The notes: generated by a model from the letters alone, not told the origin. A DNA stretch of 64,000 nucleotides from Polaribacter ponticola (GCF_026191475.2 NZ_JAOSLC020000003.1:62001-126000); one strand, 5' to 3'; shown: positions 36,298 to 46,984, counted from the first letter of the stretch. Program-made: numbers and translations.

Positions 36298-36390
36298 GAT
36301 TTAAAACTTATCGGTTTAATTATTAATAAAATTTTTTAAAATGATATTTTTGGCACACCTATTGAAATAACCAAACAAAACCTAACTATT

Positions 36391-37578
36391 ATGAAAAAAC
36401 AACTACTTGTTATTTTATCGTTTTTATTCTTTATTTCTTGTAGCAGTATAAAAAATACCCAAGAAGCTATAAGTAATGGTAATTATGATAGCGCAATGAA
36501 TATTGCCATAGAAAATTTAAAAAAGAACAAAACAAAAAAAGGAAATCAGCCTTATATCTTAATGTTAGAAGACGCTTTTGCTAAAGCAGTGTCTAAAGAC
36601 GAAGCAAAAATAGCTTTTCTTAAAAAAGAAAATAATCCAGAGAGTTTAGAAACAATTTTTGGTTTATATACAAGCTTAAAAAACAGACAAGAATGGTTGA
36701 AGCCATTGTTGCCATTGCCAATTTTAAAAGAAAATAGAAATGCTATTTTTAAGTTAAATAATTATGATGATGAAATTATAGCTTCTAAAAATGAATTGTC
36801 AAATCATCTATATAACAATGCAAAACAGCTTATTGAAGCAGATAACAAATTAGATTATAGAAATGCATACGCCGATTTAGACTACATAGAAAAAATAAAT
36901 CCTAATTATAAAGAAGTTCGTAATTTAATGGATGTTGCTCATAGTAGAGGTATTGATTTTGTATTTGTTTCTATGAAAAATCAAACTGAAAAAGTGATTC
37001 CGAAACGATTAGAAGAAGATTTATTAAATTTTGACACCTATGGATTAAATGATTTATGGACCGTTTATCATGGTGTTAAAGACTCAAAAATAAGTTATGA
37101 TTTTGGTTTAGAATTAAACTTAAGAGATATTCAAGTATCACCAGAACAAATAAGGGAAAGAGAAATTATTAAAGAAAAGCAGGTTAAAGATGGTTTTAAG
37201 TATCTTTTAGATGATAAAGGAAATCAAGTTTTAGATAAAGATGGTGAGAAAATTAAGGTTGATAAGTTTGTAAAAGTTAGATGTCAGTTATATGAATTTA
37301 CACAACTTAAAACAGCAAAAGTAATTGGACAAGTTAAATATGTAGATTTTAATACCAAACAAACAATTGAAACGTATCCTATTGAAAGTGAATTTGCTTT
37401 TCAGCATGTTTATGCAAGTTTTAAAGGTGATAAAAGAGCTTTAGAGCAGTCATATTTAGACTTAACAAGGTTGCGTGTGGCTTCTTTTCCTTCAAACGAA
37501 CAAATGATTTACGATGCTGGTCAGGATTTAAAACAACATTTAAAACATATTATTAATAGAAATAAGTTTAGAAATTAA
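36391..37578 (+). CDS. Putative lipoprotein with TPR-like helices
   Basis: 395 residues. Lipobox-like signal (LFFISCSS, Cys17), so a membrane-anchored lipoprotein. The mature N-terminus has repeated helical pairs (EAISNGNYDSAMNIAIENL, then a YADLDYIEKINPNYKEVRNLM unit) resembling TPRs. The C-terminal half is beta-rich and unknown. A TATTTTTG -7 box at 36345-36352 lies upstream. Single-gene unit convergent with the aminotransferase gene. Confidence 0.75.
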   Translation: MKKQLLVILSFLFFISCSSIKNTQEAISNGNYDSAMNIAIENLKKNKTKKGNQPYILMLEDAFAKAVSKDEAKIAFLKKENNPESLETIFGLYTSLKNRQEWLKPLLPLPILKENRNAIFKLNNYDDEIIASKNELSNHLYNNAKQLIEADNKLDYRNAYADLDYIEKINPNYKEVRNLMDVAHSRGIDFVFVSMKNQTEKVIPKRLEEDLLNFDTYGLNDLWTVYHGVKDSKISYDFGLELNLRDIQVSPEQIREREIIKEKQVKDGFKYLLDDKGNQVLDKDGEKIKVDKFVKVRCQLYEFTQLKTAKVIGQVKYVDFNTKQTIETYPIESEFAFQHVYASFKGDKRALEQSYLDLTRLRVASFPSNEQMIYDAGQDLKQHLKHIINRNKFRN

Positions 37579-37618
37579 TATTTAATAGTTTTTTAAAAGA
37601 TTATTGTGTCTTGAAAAA

Positions 37619-38803
37619 CTAATTATTAATACTTTCATTAATAACATCAAGAATAATAGTACAGCCTTTTATAAGTTCGTCATCTGAGATTGTTAACGGT
37701 GGTGTAATTCGCATTGCTTTACCTTCAAATAATAAGAAAAAGAGAATTAAACCACGATCTAAGCAAGTAAGAATAATTTTTGCAGCTAATTCTGGCGATT
37801 CAACAATTGCAGCTAACATTAATCCTTTTCCTCTAATTTCTTTTATGGCAGAATGTTGTAAATGTTTTCTAATAATTTGTTCTTTTCTTAAACTCTCTGA
37901 GAGTAAATTTTTTTCTAATATTTCTTTAACAGTTGCGTTTGCAGCAGCAGCAATTATAGGATGACCTGCAAATGTAGAAATATGACCTAATTTAGGATTG
38001 TCTTTTAGCAAACCCATATGCTCGTTAGAAGCAATAAAAGCGCCAATTGGCATTCCGCCACCTAAACCTTTACCTGTAATAATAATATCTGGTATAACAT
38101 TATAGTTTTCAAATCCCCAGAAAGTACCAGTTCTACCAATTCCTGTTTGTATTTCATCAAGAATTAATAAAGCACCAACTTCTTCACAACGTTTTTTTAT
38201 TTTTGATAAATAATCATTTTTTGGTTCTATAAAACCAGCTCCACCTTGTATGGTTTCTAAAATTACAGCAGCGGTTTTGTTTGTTATTTTTGATAAATCA
38301 TCAACATTATTAAACTCAATAAAACGAATACCAGGAATTAAAGGCCTAAAAGCAGCATTTTGTCTTTCTACACCAGAAACACTCATTGCGCCTTGTGTAT
38401 TACCATGATATGAGTTTTTTGCAGCAATAATTTCTGCTCTTCCTGTAACTCTTTTTGCAAGTTTTAAAGCGCCTTCTGTAGCTTCTGTACCAGAATTTGT
38501 AATATAAACGGATGATAAGTTTTCTGGTAAAGTAGAAGCTAATATTTTACAAAGTTCTACTTGTGGTTGTTGTATAAACTCGCCATAAACCATTACATGC
38601 GCAAATTTATCAACCTGATTTTTAATAGCTTCAGATACTCTGGGATGATTATGTCCTAAACTATTAGCAGAAACTCCTGCAACAAAGTCTAAATACTCTT
38701 TTCCATTAACATCATAAATATAACTTCCATTAGCATGAGAAATTTCTATGGCAAGTGGGTGAGAAGAGGTTTGTGCTTGGTATTTAAAAAAATCTGATTT
38801 CAA
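37619..38803 (-). CDS. Class III aminotransferase (acetylornithine/aspartate aminotransferase family)
   Basis: 394 residues. PLP-binding signatures: LILDEIQTGIGRTGTFWGFE and the catalytic Lys in IITGKGLGGGMPIGAF; NSGTEATEGALKLAKR contacts the phosphate. The family is clear, but the substrate (acetylornithine, 4-aminobutyrate or other) cannot be read from sequence. 2 bp from the stop codon of the OstA-like gene, so co-transcribed. Confidence 0.85.
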   Translation of the reverse strand: MKSDFFKYQAQTSSHPLAIEISHANGSYIYDVNGKEYLDFVAGVSANSLGHNHPRVSEAIKNQVDKFAHVMVYGEFIQQPQVELCKILASTLPENLSSVYITNSGTEATEGALKLAKRVTGRAEIIAAKNSYHGNTQGAMSVSGVERQNAAFRPLIPGIRFIEFNNVDDLSKITNKTAAVILETIQGGAGFIEPKNDYLSKIKKRCEEVGALLILDEIQTGIGRTGTFWGFENYNVIPDIIITGKGLGGGMPIGAFIASNEHMGLLKDNPKLGHISTFAGHPIIAAAANATVKEILEKNLLSESLRKEQIIRKHLQHSAIKEIRGKGLMLAAIVESPELAAKIILTCLDRGLILFFLLFEGKAMRITPPLTISDDELIKGCTIILDVINESINN

Positions 38804-38805
38804 AA

Positions 38806-40429
38806 TTATTGTTTATTTAAAGCTTTTACTTTATTGTTTTTAAAAGCTGATTTATCATCGAGCACAGCATTTTTATTTTTTCTATTGTTCTTTTTTACAG
38901 GAGTTTCCTGTTTTTTGTTATTTCCTTTAATAAAAATGTCTTCCATTTTTTTTGGTTGCTCTTTTTCTCGCCAAATAAAACCTTTTAATTTTTTTATATC
39001 TTCTGGTAGTTTAGAAGGTGGATATGTTTTACCATCAGAAGCTTTTAAGTATTTTATGGTTTGAATAATCCCTTTGTCTAAAGTGAATTCTATATTACTA
39101 GAAATTTCTTTTGTAATTGTTTCTATAATATTAGTTTGCTCATTTCTATTGTAATAAATAGATTCAGCATTACCTTTTACTAAAAGAGTTCTTAGTTTGT
39201 TTTGCTCAAACTTACCAAACATATTTCGTCCTTTTATTTGGTTATAATCGTTTTCAGATAAAGAATCTTTAGATACTATAAAAGAGTTGTTAAATACTTT
39301 TAAAGAGTCTAATTTTTCGGTTTCAACATTAGATTTTAAATAGATTGTATCTCCAGTAATTTGATTTTGATCAGACCAAATAACAGGATTTCTATACATT
39401 CTAGTTAATCCGGTTTGTTGATCTGTGTGAATAGAATCGCACTTTCCTTGTAAATCTGATTTAAATATTTTTACATTATGATAGTTTCTAATAATGCGTT
39501 TTTTGGGCTTACCTGTTACTAATAAAGTATCACCATGTATAAACATAGAGTCTTTTTCTATTATAGAAATTGCCACTGCTTTTTTAATAATAAAAAGTGA
39601 GTCTTTTAATTCAAAAATTTCTGCATAATTTCCTCTAGTAATAAAATTTTGAACTGTATCTATAATTTGAATATTGTTTGTTGCAGAAGCAAATCCTTTT
39701 CTTTTATCATAATATAAACTATCGCCTTCAACAGTTCTTTCTTTTAAATATAGTTTTGCATTTTTTACAAAATGAGAAATATCTGTTTTTGTATTGTAAA
39801 AACCTCTTTCGCAATAAATTTTATTTTCGTTTTCGGTATTTGTTATTGTAGATGGACCATATAAATAAGTGTAACCCGTATTTGTATAATAATCTAAATG
39901 ATTAGATTCTAAATTATGTTCTGGGTTTACTACGGTTACTTTAGTTGTAGCAGTAAACTTTTTATTTTCTAAATAATAATTACCATTTTTACTTTTTAGT
40001 GTATTTGTTGCGTCTTTTATGGTAGCGTAACTTCTATAATATAATTTCTGATTTAATCTATCAAACTGTAAAGTGTCTGTAGTTAAGGTCATTGTAGGGT
40101 CATTTAAAACCACGTCTCCCCAAGAAAGTGCTTGTTTAGAGTTTACGTCATAATCTGCATAATCACTAGTTTGGGTAATGGTATCTCCTTGTTTTATTAA
40201 AACATTACCAATTGCTTTAAAAAAGTTTTGTTTTTTATAGTATAACGCTTGTTGGCAAGTTAAATTTATGCCTTCATGATTCATTTTAACATTACCAATA
40301 AGAATTGTGGCTCCTGGATATTTGTCTTCATCAGCTTCTTGCTGTTCGGCATAATATTCAATTTTTCTTTTTCTTGCGAAAATGAAATTGTAGTAAAAGT
40401 TATCAGAAATAAAAAAATACTTTAGTCAA
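38806..40429 (-). CDS. OstA-like protein (LptA/LptD N-terminal type), probably with 5' indels
   Basis: The uninterrupted frame runs 40284-38806 (492 residues) and begins in mid-domain at MNHEGINLTCQQALYYKK. DNA upstream encodes the missing N-terminus (a hydrophobic signal, then IEYYAEQQEADEDKYPGAT, ILIGNVKM) if one base is added at 40411-40417 (seven A) and one at 40362-40366. Translation would then start at the TTG 40427-40429. The beta-jelly-roll repeats (for example ALYYKKQNFFKAIGNV, KQGDTI, LYYRSYA) match OstA-like proteins that carry lipopolysaccharide to the outer membrane. A Lys-rich tail follows. Confidence 0.8.
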
Positions 40430-40579
40430 TATTACTTGTTTTTAGCAAAAATAATGAAAAGAATATTGCTGATTACTAAAGAAAAGTGAAAGTTAGTTTT
40501 ATTATTAAAATTATTGGTTTTAATATGATAAATATCAGTAATAAGACAATAACATCTTGTAATTTTGCAGAAAAAAATA

Positions 40580-42016
40580 ATGAAGCCTTTTTTTGATTTA
40601 TCTGTAGAAGAAATGAAATCGTATGGTTACAAAATTGTTGATTTAATTGTAGCACATTATGATGAAGTTGATAATAAAAAGCCAGTTTCTAGCGCTACAA
40701 GAGTAGAAATGGACGATATTTTCTTGCAAGAAGCTCCAGAGGAAGGAATGGAAGCAGACAAAGTATTAGATTTTGTAATGGAAAATGTTATGCCAAATAG
40801 TAATATTTCTAGTCATCCAAAAGCATTTTCTTTTGTGCCAGGACCTAGTAATTTTATTAGTACAATGGCAGATTCTTTAGCAACCGGATTTAATATTTTT
40901 TCTGGCGGATGGATTGTTTCTCCTGCAGCAGCAGAATTGGAAATTGTTACTTTAAACTGGTTGTTAAAAATGTTTAATTTTCCGGTAACAAAAGGAGGAG
41001 GGATTTTTACAAGCGGAGGTTCTATGGCTAATTTAACAGGTTTAGCTACTGCAAGAAGAGTAAAATGTGGCGATGATTTTTCTGATGCAGTTATTTATTT
41101 ATCAGATCAGGCGCACTCATCAAATATTAAAGCAATTCGTGTTTTAGGTTTTAAAAAGGAACAAGTAAAAATAATACCAACAGACATAGAGTTTAAGTTT
41201 AGTATTAATAAACTTAAAAATGAAATTGCAAAAGATAAATTAGAAGGAAAAAAACCTTTCTGTATTATAGCTTCTGCAGGTACAACAAATACAGGTACTG
41301 TTGATCCTTTAGATACATTAGCAGATATTTGCGAAAAAGAAAACCTTTGGTTTCATATTGATGGCGCTTATGGTGGTGCTGCAATTTTATCGAAAAAAGG
41401 AAGTAAAATATTACAAGGTATAGAACGAGCAGATTCTTTAACGGTAGATCCTCATAAATGGTTTTTTCAGCCTTATGAAATTGGTTGTTTATTAGTAAAG
41501 GATGCTTCTTGGTTAAGTAATACTTTTAGTGAAAAACCTGAGTATTTAAGAGATATTGAAGGTAACGAATCTGAAATTAATTTTTACGACTACGGAATTC
41601 AATTAACAAGAAGGTTTAGAGCTTTAAAATTTTATATGTCTATAAAAACGTATGGTTTAGAAACTTTTAAAGAAGCTATTTCTTATAATATTGATTTAGC
41701 TGATAAAACAGAAGATATTTTAAGAAAAAGTAAAAACTGGGAAATTGTTTCACCAGCAACATTGGCAATTATAAATTTTAGATACAATCCTTTAGGTTTA
41801 AATTTAATAGAAAAGGAGTTAGATACTTTAAACCAAGAAATTTCTGCTAGAGTAGTTGCTTCTAAAGAAGCACTTTTAGTAACAACGGTTTTACAAAATC
41901 AGATTGTAATTAGAATGTGCTTAATAAATCCTAAAACAACATTAAAGCATATTAAAGATACATTAGAACAATGTAATACGTTTGCTATGGAAGTGTTGGC
42001 TGAGTGGAAAAAATAG
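40580..42016 (+). CDS. PLP-dependent group II decarboxylase
   Basis: About 478 residues from the ATG at 40580; an upstream TTG at 40565 is less likely because it lies inside the -7 box TAATTTTG (40560-40567). Signatures: FTSGGSMANLTGLATAR, FHIDGAYGG and the PLP Lys in TVDPHKWFF. Related to aromatic-L-amino-acid, glutamate and diaminobutyrate decarboxylases; substrate not assignable. Its 3' end overlaps the convergent membrane gene by 32 bp. Confidence 0.85.
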   Translation: MKPFFDLSVEEMKSYGYKIVDLIVAHYDEVDNKKPVSSATRVEMDDIFLQEAPEEGMEADKVLDFVMENVMPNSNISSHPKAFSFVPGPSNFISTMADSLATGFNIFSGGWIVSPAAAELEIVTLNWLLKMFNFPVTKGGGIFTSGGSMANLTGLATARRVKCGDDFSDAVIYLSDQAHSSNIKAIRVLGFKKEQVKIIPTDIEFKFSINKLKNEIAKDKLEGKKPFCIIASAGTTNTGTVDPLDTLADICEKENLWFHIDGAYGGAAILSKKGSKILQGIERADSLTVDPHKWFFQPYEIGCLLVKDASWLSNTFSEKPEYLRDIEGNESEINFYDYGIQLTRRFRALKFYMSIKTYGLETFKEAISYNIDLADKTEDILRKSKNWEIVSPATLAIINFRYNPLGLNLIEKELDTLNQEISARVVASKEALLVTTVLQNQIVIRMCLINPKTTLKHIKDTLEQCNTFAMEVLAEWKK

Positions 42017-43203
42017 GTTTTAAGTTCTGAATAAAAATTCCTAAAACGGCAATTGGTATTAAACTACTAACTAGCATTAAAATTAGATAATAATTGTTGA
42101 TGATGGATAACTGTTGCCAATTGCAAAAACCTTTGTAAAAAATAAGTATTTCTGACAAACTAAAACCTAAAAGATACACTCTAACCCAAATCTTAGAGAG
42201 TTTTAATAAACCAAATTCTTTCAAAAAAACAAACAAAGTTAAGCTTACAATTCCTATAAAATTTAAGTGTAAATAACCAATTACAAAATCTATAATTTGA
42301 GATGTTAATTCAGCAAAATAAGGAATAGATGTTAGTAATTGTAGCACAATTTTAAAGACAAAAAGAGCATAAATAAATGTTAATAATCGAATTGTAAAGG
42401 GAGTTAATTTTTTATGTAAATCTTTAATAATTGTATTTATTATTTGCCAAAACTTAAATAAAGCAATTAATTGTATTATGGCGCCTATAAACCCAATGAT
42501 ATAAATTTCTAAAGGCGGTTTTATCCAAAGAAAGGATAAGCATACCGTAAGTACGCAGCTTACAATCATCAATTTATAAAAAGAAGAAACAAAAGCTTTT
42601 TCTGCATAAATTTTATGCTTTTCTAAAAAGAAAAAAACAGTCCTAAAAGGCAAAAAATAAACCAGCCATTATATTGAAAATGTAAGTAGAAATAAATTGC
42701 ATTTTTATACCAATGAGAAGTGCTACCTAAGGTATTCATGATTATTCCTATTGCCCAAGGACCAATACTAGAAATAATTAAAAATAGGAGAGAAGCATTT
42801 ATAAATTTATATGAATATCTATCTTTTTTACAATTGTTGTGCTTTTTAAAAAAGGAATAAAACCAATATGTACAAATTAAAAATAAGGTAGAAAAAATAA
42901 TTGAATAAAGAGCATAACCAGTTATAGGAAAACTTAAAAGCATTCCTAAAATTGTAATTTGAGTGCACCAAAACAGTAAGTTGTATTTTTTTTGACATCA
43001 TTTTTAATAAATAAATGAAAAATTAAAGATGTTAATGCCACATAAACCCAGCCTAATAAAGCAATGTGAGAATGGGTATGCACTAAAAACTTATAAGTTG
43101 CGCTTACATTTGTAACTGGAAATAAGCGAAGTATAATGCCTAAAGAAGCAGCTATTAAAAAGTATAATAAGGCTATAAATGCTTGTGTTTTTGACTTTAT
43201 CAT
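41985..43203 (-). pseudogene. Polytopic membrane protein, heme-copper oxidase subunit I-like, two frameshifts
   Basis: Three ORFs (43203-42946, 42943-42623, 42653-41985) read as one protein of about 406 residues if one base is added at 42986-42993 (eight T on the plus strand) and at 42631-42637 (seven A). It has about 12 hydrophobic segments with His-rich helices (FLVHTHSHIALLGW; YLHFQYNGWF; YLHLNFIG), reminiscent of heme-copper oxidase/NO-reductase subunit I or NnrS-like proteins. The closeness to an Rrf2 gene and nirK suggests a role in nitric oxide or respiration. Family call is tentative. Confidence 0.6.
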
Positions 43204-43212
43204 TCTAAAAAA

Positions 43213-43648
43213 TTATAATAATTGTTTTAAATTGTTATTATTTGCATATTCATCTGCCATTTCTAGAATTGTTTTGGTTTGTAGTTTTTTTATTAACTCG
43301 TTTTTAAAAGGATAATATAAATGATGAACAACACAAGGTTTTTCTTCACTACATTCCTGTTTACCTAGATAACACTTGTTAAATTTTTTCTATATCATCT
43401 ACACAATCTATAATATTAAAAAGTGTTTTATTTTCACTTTCTTTTGATAAATAAAAACCTCCATGTGGGCCTTTTACTGAAGATATTATATTGCTTTTTG
43501 TTAATTCTTGCAAGGTTTTAGCTAAAAAAGGAGCAGGTATATTTAATTCAGTCGCTAATTTTTTAGAACCAACTTTATTGTTTTTGCAAGCTGAATTAGC
43601 AATAAGTAATACAGCTCTAATGGCATATTTACTTGCTTTGGATAACAT
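43213..43648 (-). pseudogene. Rrf2 family transcription regulator (NsrR-like), frameshifted near C-terminus
   Basis: About 145 residues when joined. Residues 1-89 are the winged helix (SKASKYAIRAVLLIAN, then ELNIPAPFLAKTLQEL and VKGPHGGFYLSK). The frame stops after CVDDIEKI at 43379 because of a length error in the run at 43384-43389. The adjoining frame then gives KCYLGKQECSEEKPCVVHH, with three cysteines that in NsrR/IscR bind an Fe-S cluster, and stops at 43213-43215. Divergent from nirK with two inverted-repeat operators between them, so it probably senses NO or redox state. Confidence 0.75.
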
Positions 43649-43670
43649 AATTTATTTTTTGTAAAATAAA

Positions 43671-43686
43671 AAGATAAAAATATCTT
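43671..43686. promoter_or_regulatory. Operator 1: AAGATAAAAATATCTT
   Basis: Perfect inverted repeat AAGATA-N4-TATCTT, 22 bp upstream of the Rrf2 start. Half-sites resemble the NsrR half-site AAGATG. Likely an Rrf2 autoregulatory site. Confidence 0.6.
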
Positions 43687-43727
43687 TTTATATGATATAA
43701 ATCATAAAATAAATTTAAAAACATCTA

Positions 43728-43760
43728 TAAATTTGTTCATATAAAAGACAAAAATATCTT
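43728..43760 (+). promoter_or_regulatory. nirK promoter and operator 2
   Basis: The -7 box TAAATTTG (43728-43735) is followed by AAGACAAAAATATCTT (43745-43760), a near copy of operator 1 with one mismatch. It lies about at the expected transcription start, where a bound repressor would block initiation. Confidence 0.6.
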
Positions 43761-43793
43761 TTATATAAAAACTATTAACTTAAAACTAAAAGA

Positions 43794-45248
43794 ATGAAAC
43801 TTTTAAAAACAGTGTGTTTATTATTTATTGCAAGCTTACTGCTAACAAGTTGTAAAAGCGAAGAGAAAAAAGAATTAGCAATTGTAGATAATGCAAATAT
43901 CTATATAAAAGGGACTATGGATGCAGAATTAACTTCACCACCTTTTGTGCCAGCTCCAGTTGGAAATAGACCAGCAAAAAAACTGTTAGTAAATATGGAA
44001 ATTCTTGAAAAAGAAGGTACTATGACAGATGGGGTACAATATGTATATTGGACTTTTGGAGGTTCTGTTCCAGGAAGTTTTATTAGAACTAGAGTAGGAG
44101 ATTTAGTAGAGTTTACATTATCGAATCATCCGGACAACAAATTACCACATAATATAGATTTACATGCAGTTACAGGTCCTGGAGGTGGAGCAGAATCTTC
44201 TTTTGTGGCACCTGGTCATAAAAAAACGTTTTCTTTTAAAACTTTAAACCCAGGTTTATATGTATATCACTGCGCTACAGCTCCAGTTGGAATGCATATT
44301 GCAAACGGAATGTATGGTTTAATTTTAGTTGAACCAGAAGGAGGTTTGCCAAAGGTAGACAAAGAATATTACATAATGCAAGGAGATTTTTATACAAAAG
44401 GAGCAACAGGAGAAAGAGGTCTACAACCTTTTGATATGACTAAAGCTGTAAAAGAAGATGCAGATTATGTAGTTTTTAATGGTAAAGTTGGTGCTTTAAC
44501 TGGCGATAATGCTATAACTGCAAATGTAGGAGAAACTGTACGTTTATACGTTGGTAACGGTGGGCCAAATTTAACTTCTTCTTTTCATGTTATTGGTGAA
44601 ATTTTCGACAATGTACATGTAGAAGGTGGAGATTTAATAAATAAAAATGTACAAACTACTTCTATTCCTGCGGGTGGCGCAGCAATTGTAGATTTTAAAG
44701 TAGATGTTCCTGGAACTTTTATTTTAGTAGATCATGCAATTTTTAGAGCCTTTAATAAAGGTGCTTTAGGAATGTTAAAAGTTACAGGAGAAGAAAATAA
44801 GAAATTATATTCTGGTATAAAACAAGAAGGAATTTATCATCCAGAAGGAAGTACAATTCAAACCATGCCAGAAGAGAAGAAGAAAAAAGTGGTTGCTAAA
44901 GTTGTAGAAAAAACGTTGGCACAAAAACTAAAAGATGGTAAACAAGTATATATGAAAACGTGTTTCGCTTGTCATCAAGCAGAAGGACAAGGAATACCAA
45001 ATGCGTTTCCTCCTTTAGCGAAATCAGATTATCTAAATGCTGATGTGAAAAGAGCAATTGATATTGTTTTAAATGGTAAAACTGGTGAAATTAAAGTGAA
45101 TGGTAAGAAATATAATAGCGTAATGACAAGACAGTCTTTAACAGATGAAGAAGTTGCAGATGTTATGACTTATGTTTATAATTCTTGGGGAAATAATAAA
45201 ACCAACGTTAGTATAAAAACCGTAAAAGCAGTAAAAAGTAGTCATTAA
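43794..45248 (+). CDS. nirK: Copper-containing nitrite reductase with fused cytochrome c
   Basis: 484 residues. Lipoprotein-type signal (LLLTSCKS, Cys20). Two cupredoxin domains: copper ligands His119, His124, His159, Cys160, His168 and Met173 ([22 protein letters not shown]), with His265 and His314 completing the type 2 site. From about residue 373 a class I cytochrome c follows with CFACH at 390-394 and a later Met. It reduces nitrite to nitric oxide in the periplasm; the fused heme domain is the likely electron donor. First gene of a rightward operon regulated by the Rrf2 protein. Confidence 0.95.
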   Translation: MKLLKTVCLLFIASLLLTSCKSEEKKELAIVDNANIYIKGTMDAELTSPPFVPAPVGNRPAKKLLVNMEILEKEGTMTDGVQYVYWTFGGSVPGSFIRTRVGDLVEFTLSNHPDNKLPHNIDLHAVTGPGGGAESSFVAPGHKKTFSFKTLNPGLYVYHCATAPVGMHIANGMYGLILVEPEGGLPKVDKEYYIMQGDFYTKGATGERGLQPFDMTKAVKEDADYVVFNGKVGALTGDNAITANVGETVRLYVGNGGPNLTSSFHVIGEIFDNVHVEGGDLINKNVQTTSIPAGGAAIVDFKVDVPGTFILVDHAIFRAFNKGALGMLKVTGEENKKLYSGIKQEGIYHPEGSTIQTMPEEKKKKVVAKVVEKTLAQKLKDGKQVYMKTCFACHQAEGQGIPNAFPPLAKSDYLNADVKRAIDIVLNGKTGEIKVNGKKYNSVMTRQSLTDEEVADVMTYVYNSWGNNKTNVSIKTVKAVKSSH

Positions 45249-45270
45249 TAACTTTTAAAAACTAAAAATC

Positions 45271-45495
45271 ATGTCATTTTTAACAAGTTTAGAAAATAGA
45301 ATAAAACAAAACTTTAATATTTGGGATTTAGCAATGATAAAGTGGGTTGGTATTTTATTCGGCTTATTAGTAGGGGCGTATTATGCTGATTTTATAAAAA
45401 ATAACACTACCATTCTTGTAGCTATTTTGTTATTAATAGGTTTCTGGCTTGCTTTTAAAATGTTAAAAAAAATCAAAATAATTAATTCAAATTAA
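45271..45495 (+). CDS. Small membrane protein
   Basis: 74 residues with two hydrophobic stretches (about 22-40 and 48-63) after an amphipathic N-terminus, and a Lys-rich C-terminus. 22 bp after nirK and immediately (0 bp) before the SUMF1-like gene. Small proteins of this kind occur in Bacteroidetes nirK operons; role unknown. Confidence 0.6.
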   Translation: MSFLTSLENRIKQNFNIWDLAMIKWVGILFGLLVGAYYADFIKNNTTILVAILLLIGFWLAFKMLKKIKIINSN

Positions 45496-46269
45496 ATGAA
45501 AACTATTTTAAGACTGGTAATATGTATAATTTTAGCGAATTCCCCCAATATAAATTGCCAGTCTAAGATGGTTAAAATTAAAGGAGGAGAATATATTCCT
45601 TTATATGGTAGAGACTCTATGAAGGTTTCTATTAATAATTTCCTAATGGATGTATATCCTGTTACCAATAAAGAATATTTAGATTTTGTGAAAAAATATC
45701 CAAAATGGCAAAGAAAAAATGCCATTAAATTATTTGTTGATGAAAGCTATTTACGAGATTGGAAAGCGGATACGATTTTAAATACAAATCAAAAATTAAA
45801 TTCGCCAATAACAAATATTTCATGGTTTGCTGCAAAAAATTATTGTGAATGTCTTGGGAAAAGGTTGCCAACTGTTGATGAATGGGAGTATGTAGCAATG
45901 GCAAATAAAACAATGCCAGATGCTAGAACATTAAAAACCTATAATGAGTTCATTTTAAGCTGGTACGAAAAACCAAAAACATTTAATAAAACAATTGGCT
46001 CAACATTTAAGAATTATTGGAAAGTATATGATTTACATGGTTTAGTATGGGAATGGACTTCTGATTTTAATTCTGTTTTAATTACTGGAGAATCTAGAAA
46101 AGATGTAGATAAAGATAGTAATTTATTCTGTGGTAGTGCAGCAGTAAATGCAACAGATTTAATGAATTATGCCGCATTTATGCGTTATGCAATAAGAGGA
46201 AGTTTAAAGGCAAGATATACCATGAAAAATCTTGGTTTTAGATGTGTAAAAGATGATAAAATAAATTAA
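45496..46269 (+). CDS. SUMF1/formylglycine-generating-enzyme-like protein, exported
   Basis: 257 residues. A signal peptide (ends NINCQ) is followed by the FGE-sulfatase fold: YPVTNKEYLDFVKKYP, NISWFAAKNYCECLGKRLPTVDEWEYVA, WEWTSDF and RGSLKARY...LGFRCVK. The catalytic Cys pair of true formylglycine enzymes is not clear. In nirK operons such proteins are thought to help the nitrite or NO step, but their reaction is unknown. Confidence 0.85.
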   Translation: MKTILRLVICIILANSPNINCQSKMVKIKGGEYIPLYGRDSMKVSINNFLMDVYPVTNKEYLDFVKKYPKWQRKNAIKLFVDESYLRDWKADTILNTNQKLNSPITNISWFAAKNYCECLGKRLPTVDEWEYVAMANKTMPDARTLKTYNEFILSWYEKPKTFNKTIGSTFKNYWKVYDLHGLVWEWTSDFNSVLITGESRKDVDKDSNLFCGSAAVNATDLMNYAAFMRYAIRGSLKARYTMKNLGFRCVKDDKIN

Positions 46270-46270
46270 A

Positions 46271-46984
46271 ATGAAGAAAATAGGTTATATATTATTTATT
46301 GTAACAGCTGTGTTGTTAGTTTCTTGTGATAAAAAAAACACAAAAGAAATTGCTGAAGTTGGTTATCGATGTCCAATGAAATGTGAAGCTGAAAAAGTGT
46401 ATAATAAAAAAGGTTCTTGTCCTGTTTGTAAAATGGATTTAAGATCAATATCAAAAATATCAAAAAAAATGTTAAGTGATAAAACCTCTGATGAATCAAT
46501 TTTTAATTTAACATCAAATTGGAATACAGAGGAGGGAAAAACGATCACCTTAAAAGAATTAAAAGGGAAAACGTTGGTGATGGTGATGATTTACACTACC
46601 TGTAAAGCAGCTTGCCCTAGATTAACTGGTGATATGAGAAATATTGAAGGTAAAATACCTTCTGAATATAAAGATGATGTTCAGTTTATTTTTGTAAGTA
46701 TTGACCCAGAAAATGATACCCCAAAAAGATTAAAAGAGTTTGCTTTAGAAAATTATATTGATGGGGAACAATGGACTTTTTTACAAGGAACAGAGAACAG
46801 TGTTAGAGAGTTTGCCAATGTTTTAGCTGTAAAATATAAGCAAATTACTCCATTAGATTTTTCACATTCAAATATAATTAGTGTCTTTAATCCAGAAGGT
46901 GAATTAGTGCATCAACAAGAAGGCTTAGGAGTGGATAATAAGGAAACAGTTATAAGTATTATTGAAACAGTAAAAAAATATTAA
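46271..46984 (+). CDS. SCO1/SenC family protein with N-terminal heavy-metal-binding domain
   Basis: 237 residues. Lipobox-like signal (LLVSCDKK). Residues about 32-60 form a heavy-metal-binding domain (YRCPMKCEAEKVY, then GSCPVCKMDL) fused to a thioredoxin-fold SCO domain with the CxxxC metal motif TTCKAACPRL and a later His (LDFSHSN). SCO proteins load copper into cytochrome oxidase; here it most likely matures the copper centre of NirK. One base after the previous stop. Confidence 0.9.
   Translation: MKKIGYILFIVTAVLLVSCDKKNTKEIAEVGYRCPMKCEAEKVYNKKGSCPVCKMDLRSISKISKKMLSDKTSDESIFNLTSNWNTEEGKTITLKELKGKTLVMVMIYTTCKAACPRLTGDMRNIEGKIPSEYKDDVQFIFVSIDPENDTPKRLKEFALENYIDGEQWTFLQGTENSVREFANVLAVKYKQITPLDFSHSNIISVFNPEGELVHQQEGLGVDNKETVISIIETVKKY

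Noticed and set aside
40565..40579. TTG start for the PLP decarboxylase
   Set aside because: It falls within the -7 promoter box TAATTTTG; the ATG at 40580 fits the family start.
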